Below are positions 8,301 to 10,890 of a stretch of 10,890 bases of DNA, one piece after another. The number at the start of each line of letters is the position of its first letter. Positions within the stretch are counted from its first letter, which is position 1. Position numbers and translations under genes: made by a program. The notes beneath the pieces were generated by a model. That model was not told where the DNA came from, did no database searches, and saw nothing but the letters and a program-made list of their open reading frames with translations. This DNA is from Spirochaetales bacterium (lineage in GTDB: Bacteria > Spirochaetota > Spirochaetia > DSM-2461), in NCBI GenBank assembly GCA_002748225.1, contig PDRU01000143.1, forward strand, positions 1 through 10,890, written 5' to 3'.

Positions 8301-8550
8301 CAAGTGGCTGGCACGCATTGAAACCCGTCTGAGTGAAATTTACACCGAAGCGCAGGAAAATGTCCGTGTTCTGGGCACTCTTTCGAAAAAAAGCGGTTCC
8401 AGAAAGAGCAAAGGTGCTCCGGATATGAGTATGCGGGAAATTGTTGTTAAACTGGCCAGGGAAGGCTGGAAAAGTGACGAAATTGCGCAGCATACCAAAC
8501 TGGGCATTGGAGAGGTAGAGCTGATTCTGGAATCAACACCCCATGCTTAA
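5392..8550 (+). CDS. Giant membrane-anchored coiled-coil protein (SpiroCoCo-like)
   Basis: This 1052-residue protein has a short N-terminus and one hydrophobic span (about 9-22, ILVILLVAAAFIL) followed by RRFDK, so the long remainder is most likely cytoplasmic. From about residue 30 to about 1000 it is almost continuous charged coiled coil, rich in Glu, Arg, Leu and Lys. I find no cysteine anywhere and no proline before residue 920; the only prolines are 920, 1010 and 1050. A basic linker (KKSGSRKSKGAPD) leads to a small C-terminal helical motif (about 1013-1047), MREIVVKLAREGWKSDEIAQ through GIGEVELIL. It resembles the end of DUF2802/SwrB-type proteins. The architecture matches the SpiroCoCo coiled-coil family annotated in spirochaetes; that name is from memory and no function is known to me. 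A scaffold or cytoskeletal role is inference. GAGGTGG (5381-5387) lies before the ATG, which overlaps the HAD stop. Confidence 0.9.
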   Translation: MTFNFDGGDILVILLVAAAFILSRRFDKTGRSLEKVRRYADKSKAELDTIIRERELAFKDLSVDLEVQEQTNREILNRADQAREELLSRAGELEDRVEKIEAHERALEELNDLALRVDENLSRLKDESAYVDKVGSRLTEVRSRFDSFAEKDERRFADFRQEVLGIFSAELQNLENGMEEAGRQISLFQENLGNINVRQVQESEKRISEYREELEKAEAEFSGRLEKVAEDGASLEDAAFTALKEKIDSRSKHLEGNWLDGMSALKDSVTRTAEEIRRELAGMQQNMEQVSGEYREIDGRLTEASRTFNAGLDGLRGRLENILDEKETSLLEEYELRQGEYRRNVEERFSRIEGSIADMDTLTESLKSSQQQTLRDVEVEFRRFDEEMTERRDIERTQVEDAAAALRQEMDELEQGLDELKSRAYENVSEKLQVFEDDFFADLKTRDKQMHSSLEEWRDRMDADIEEWGRKAAREREETELRYTAEIREKLTELQNRTFAQFESFQDQVDGFRESISGRISSSEEEVNRFRGEISRRIADDKEELMNEFDKTYDSFQTELGEKFARANKTISQKLTAFSGDIDNRHKALIGDIEAASGEIGDLKERLQLQIDEAVRGSADSIAGMRADFNESITELEDEFKGKTEQLILESGEERAALRREIDLQQEAVANLAAEITEKSRDSLDTLKDMSETFLMEFRKSSKDARGEVERKVKELRQMVQDARERAENSRKEMASHTDTEYKRLMKNLDEIDKRQKKFIAETRVFERADEMKTALEADIHELNRQLDQTGKGREEVRNINESYEKAIRLYSEVNTKMTRFLAEQQKVDNLEGKISRISNLSDAVDLKLERVAEANDTLQTLQMRVKQMEDLHEDLDSRYKRLSEKNTVLDAATEGVDKNFERMNRIEELIRNLAEQVIPLKQQMADALAKQAQLESGKAKVDEIVSRMTQIDAALKDADSRMDDLQKARKWLARIETRLSEIYTEAQENVRVLGTLSKKSGSRKSKGAPDMSMREIVVKLAREGWKSDEIAQHTKLGIGEVELILESTPHA

Positions 8551-8574
8551 TACGGCAGAGGAGCTTTTGCTGTT

Positions 8575-9411
8575 ATGGCTGATGTAGTTCCTCTGGTACC
8601 GGATGTTCCTTCCGCGGGCACCTACCGGGCCGATTACTACTTTTTTCGGCAGTTTCTTATGGGACTGGCGCCGTTCAACGACGGGCGTGTTATCCGTCCG
8701 CAGGCCATGAAATTGATTTTTGGAGTTAACCGGCCCTTCCGCATCCGGCTGGAACAGCAGTGGTACAGCTGCCGCGCTGCTTTGCTGAAAGGCAATACAC
8801 CGCATTTTCTGAGCGGTCAGAATGACTGGCAGGTTGTGCTCTGGATAGAGCCCGGATGTGCGCTGCAGCTGCTTCTGGACGTCCGAACCCTGGACGGACG
8901 CTCCTGGATACTGCACAAGGCGCCGGTTACCGGACTCCGGCAGGATGTTATTCAGACAGTTATAGACGAACCGGATGCCCCCGGCGCTCTTCATCTGGCC
9001 GAAGCCCTTCTGCGTGTGTACGGCGGTATTCAGCCTGTACCCGCTCTCTGGGATGACTGTATTAAAGATGCTCTGACAAAAATTGACAGAAATCCCGCGG
9101 CTGCCGAATCGGCTGATCTGGCCCGGGAGTTCGGACGGGAAGAAGCCGATTTTTTATCCGACTTCCAGAGAGTTGTCGGCATGTCTCCGGATGTGTATAT
9201 TCACCGCCGCCGCCTTGCCAGGTTCTTCAGCCTGCGCACGGAGGGGGTAGAGCGGAATGAGGCTCTGGAGCAGGCGGCGCTTTCCGGATGGGACGGCCTG
9301 AAAGATTCTTTCTGGGAGCGCTACGCGCTGAATCTGGAAGTAATGGACACCTTTAAGCCCTATATACGTCTTTTTTCCGGAGAAGATGCTCAGGCTGCAT
9401 TGTATCTGTAA
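8575..9411 (+). CDS. AraC-family-like regulator with a divergent DNA-binding domain
   Basis: In this 278-residue protein the C-terminal third (about 163-258) follows the AraC/XylS double helix-turn-helix pattern. The first unit includes LAREFGREEADFLSDFQRVVGMSPDVYIHRRRLARFFSL; VGMSPDVYIHRRRL is the diagnostic segment. The second unit is EALEQAALSGWDGLKDSFWERYALN, where AraC proteins usually have AA..GF.....F.R.F. The match is clear in layout but poor in detail, so DNA binding is likely rather than certain. The N-terminal part (about 20-150) may be a cupin-like sensor domain; DWQVVLWIEPGCALQLLLDV looks like its beta strands. Targets and ligand cannot be read from sequence. AGAGGAG (8557-8563) stands 11 bases before the ATG. 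It follows the coiled-coil gene by 24 bases and is last in the + strand run. Confidence 0.78.
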   Translation: MADVVPLVPDVPSAGTYRADYYFFRQFLMGLAPFNDGRVIRPQAMKLIFGVNRPFRIRLEQQWYSCRAALLKGNTPHFLSGQNDWQVVLWIEPGCALQLLLDVRTLDGRSWILHKAPVTGLRQDVIQTVIDEPDAPGALHLAEALLRVYGGIQPVPALWDDCIKDALTKIDRNPAAAESADLAREFGREEADFLSDFQRVVGMSPDVYIHRRRLARFFSLRTEGVERNEALEQAALSGWDGLKDSFWERYALNLEVMDTFKPYIRLFSGEDAQAALYL

Positions 9412-9423
9412 TTTGTAATCTGT

Positions 9424-9468
9424 AAAAAAAGGGCCGCCGCAAAAATCGTAAGATTTTTGCAGCAGCCC
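9424..9468 (-). terminator. Rho-independent terminator between convergent genes, mainly for the - strand gene
   Basis: Arms at 9431-9447 and 9452-9468 pair around a 4-base loop (9448-9451). Read on the - strand, all 17 pairs form, two of them as G-U wobbles, and seven T follow directly (complement of the A-tract 9424-9430). Read on the + strand, the same two positions become C-A mismatches and the downstream T-run is short and displaced (TTTTT at 9475-9479). It should therefore stop the - strand surface-protein gene strongly and the AraC-type gene more weakly. Confidence 0.9.
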
Positions 9469-9494
9469 AAACACTTTTTCAGAATGAAGTGAAA

Positions 9495-10890
9495 CTACTC
9501 AACAGTTTCGTCTGCTTCCTTGTAAGTGCCCACAGAAAAACGCACGGAACGTGTTTCTGTTGCTCCCGCAGCCAGTTCTCCTATGGTCCAGCTGTAGGCC
9601 GCGGCTGTATCCAGCGCGCCCATCAGTTCGCCCGGAAGGCTGTTCAACGTGTTGTCAGTAAAGATATTGGTATGTTCAGTGCCGAACGCGCCAATGTAGA
9701 ACGTGTCAACCGGTGTAACACCTTGTCCTTCACGGAAGTAGAGTCCTGCCGTGGAAGTACCGGAGGTCATACGGGCTCCGTAGAATGTTTTTACGAATTT
9801 GACACCGCCGTCGTCATCTACTTCCGAATCCGAGCAGGCGCCTATGCGGACATTCTGGGCCGCTGCAGCGCCGTTGTTTGTTATGGAATGGGTCAGCGTG
9901 ACATAGGGTACTCCTTCAGAGAACTGTATTGATGCGTTCATGGAGTATTCCAGACTGGTAGTGCCGACAGCAAGAGCATTCCCGGCAGTATAATTTTTGG
10001 GAATGTCAATCCATTCATCAACAGAATCGGCTGCAACTTTGATGTGCCATCCCCCAAGCTTGGCTGCCGGTACATCTGTACCGTTGAAACTGGAGTTAAT
10101 CCAGCTGGTGCCGTTGTTGGAAGAGCCTATAATATCAACGCCGCCCAAATCCAAATTGCTGTCTTCCGGCCCGGGGACTCCTTTCCCCTTTTCACTGCCG
10201 TAAGAATAGGCTATGCCGTTGGCTCCCTGGTTTCCTCTCCGGTACTGATGTCCGTTAAAGGGGCCGGGAAGTGTGGTACTGGCAGTGCCGGTAATTGGCG
10301 CCGAAAGCTGGGGAATTGCAATACTCAGGTTGTAGGTTGTGTTGTTGCCGGCCTGGGAAACAACCGTTACCGGTATGCTTATTGTATTAACGTTACTGTA
10401 GTTTTCTATTGTCAGCGTATTGCTGCCGGCATCCCAGCTGGAGGTAACGCCTGCCGGATTTGACGATGCTGTTACCGGATTGATGGTTGCATCTGCATCG
10501 GTAAGAGACATCTGAACCATTATGGGTGTGTTGTAATTCCGGTTAACGGTCATTCCGCTGTAACTGTAGTTCGTTGTTGTTTCATCATCAGCAGTAAAGG
10601 CCGGTGATGATGACAGTGTGCGGGAACTGCCGTGAGTAACCGTCAGGGTATGGAGGGTGGATATGTCCGGGTAGGTCAGTGTCAGTGTTCCGGTATATAT
10701 GCGGGAATTGCCGTTATGGGTAACTGTTGCTGTAACCACATAGTTGCCAATGACATAGCCTCCCGCGGGTTCGGCTATAGGTACTGACGCGGATCCTGTT
10801 CCGCTTTGAGAAACGGGACTGCCTCCTCCGGGAGGAGTAACGCTCAGTTCCACAGTTGCATCGTTGTAAATAGCTTCGGCTCCAAATACC
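9495..10890 (-). CDS. C-terminal part of a beta-rich surface or secreted protein with a cadherin-like beta-sandwich domain
   Basis: The frame is open to the right edge (it begins VFGAEAIYNDATVEL), so the gene starts outside the window; the GTG at 10851-10853 is an internal Val codon. About 464 residues are visible, rich in Ser, Thr, Asn and Gly, with one cysteine. Numbering from that Val, 1-62 is a possible Ig-like stretch (NYVVTATVTHNGNSRIYTGT). Residues about 65-182 fit the cadherin-like beta-sandwich pattern common in bacterial surface proteins: LHTLTVTHG, SSSPAF, TTNYSYSGMTV, NTISIPVTVVSQAGNNTTYN. Residues about 195-445 are a further domain with YVTLTHSITNNGAAAAQNV, VDTFYIGAF and AAAYSWTIGELAAGATETRS. 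I recall similar strings in uncharacterised surface proteins but cannot name the domain. No sorting signal or membrane anchor is seen at the C-terminus. Export is inferred from composition because the N-terminus is missing. Confidence 0.85.
   Translation of the reverse strand, partial: VFGAEAIYNDATVELSVTPPGGGSPVSQSGTGSASVPIAEPAGGYVIGNYVVTATVTHNGNSRIYTGTLTLTYPDISTLHTLTVTHGSSRTLSSSPAFTADDETTTNYSYSGMTVNRNYNTPIMVQMSLTDADATINPVTASSNPAGVTSSWDAGSNTLTIENYSNVNTISIPVTVVSQAGNNTTYNLSIAIPQLSAPITGTASTTLPGPFNGHQYRRGNQGANGIAYSYGSEKGKGVPGPEDSNLDLGGVDIIGSSNNGTSWINSSFNGTDVPAAKLGGWHIKVAADSVDEWIDIPKNYTAGNALAVGTTSLEYSMNASIQFSEGVPYVTLTHSITNNGAAAAQNVRIGACSDSEVDDDGGVKFVKTFYGARMTSGTSTAGLYFREGQGVTPVDTFYIGAFGTEHTNIFTDNTLNSLPGELMGALDTAAAYSWTIGELAAGATETRSVRFSVGTYKEADETVE

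Noticed and set aside
9489..9932. A 147-residue + strand open frame inside the surface-protein gene
   Set aside because: It lies opposite the coherent beta-rich - strand protein and starts just after its terminator, with no ribosome site or recognisable sequence pattern.
9495..10853. GTG at 10851-10853 as the start of the - strand gene
   Set aside because: The frame continues without a stop to the window edge with similar composition, and no ribosome site or signal peptide follows the GTG. It is an internal Val codon.
1..10890. Mobile element, phage, CRISPR array or defence system
   Set aside because: I saw no transposase, integrase, terminal inverted repeats, regularly spaced repeats or known defence proteins. 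Gene style is uniform along the + strand run.

Overview
The window looks like a chromosomal segment of a treponeme-like spirochaete of moderate GC content. The main evidence is the 1052-residue membrane-anchored coiled-coil protein, which resembles the SpiroCoCo family annotated in Treponema and relatives. A probable surface protein with a cadherin-like beta-sandwich domain agrees with this. The assignment is an inference from protein character, because no rRNA or other phylogenetic marker is present.

Layout: eight genes run left to right on the + strand with almost no space between them. The 3' two thirds of the ribosome-assembly GTPase gene der enters from the left edge. One base after its stop begins an exported protein of unknown function that carries possible cysteine-peptidase residues. 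After a 102-base gap comes a compact exbB-exbD-tonB cassette whose genes are joined by two GTGA stop/start overlaps. A HAD-family hydrolase follows after 52 bases and overlaps by ATGA with the giant coiled-coil gene. An AraC-type regulator closes the run 24 bases later. A ninth gene on the - strand enters from the right edge and encodes the C-terminal part of a Ser/Thr/Asn-rich beta-rich protein. It converges on the regulator. A strong hairpin terminator lies between the two, and its wobble pairs and T-tract show that it mainly serves the - strand gene.

How the genes may work together: ExbB, ExbD and TonB should form a proton-driven inner-membrane motor that passes force across the periplasm. 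The TonB-like protein has about 110 residues of unrecognised sequence between its proline-rich stalk and its C-terminal domain. The window holds no TonB-dependent receptor and no TolB or Pal, so the outer-membrane partner is unknown. The coiled-coil protein is free of proline and cysteine for its first 919 residues and ends in a short helical motif resembling those of DUF2802/SwrB-type proteins. With the exported protein upstream, this suggests an envelope or cell-architecture theme, but only proximity links these genes functionally. I see no phage, transposon, CRISPR, tRNA or rRNA. The most promising unexplained items are the extended TonB, the coiled-coil protein, the exported NlpC/P60-like candidate and the C-terminal domain of the surface protein.
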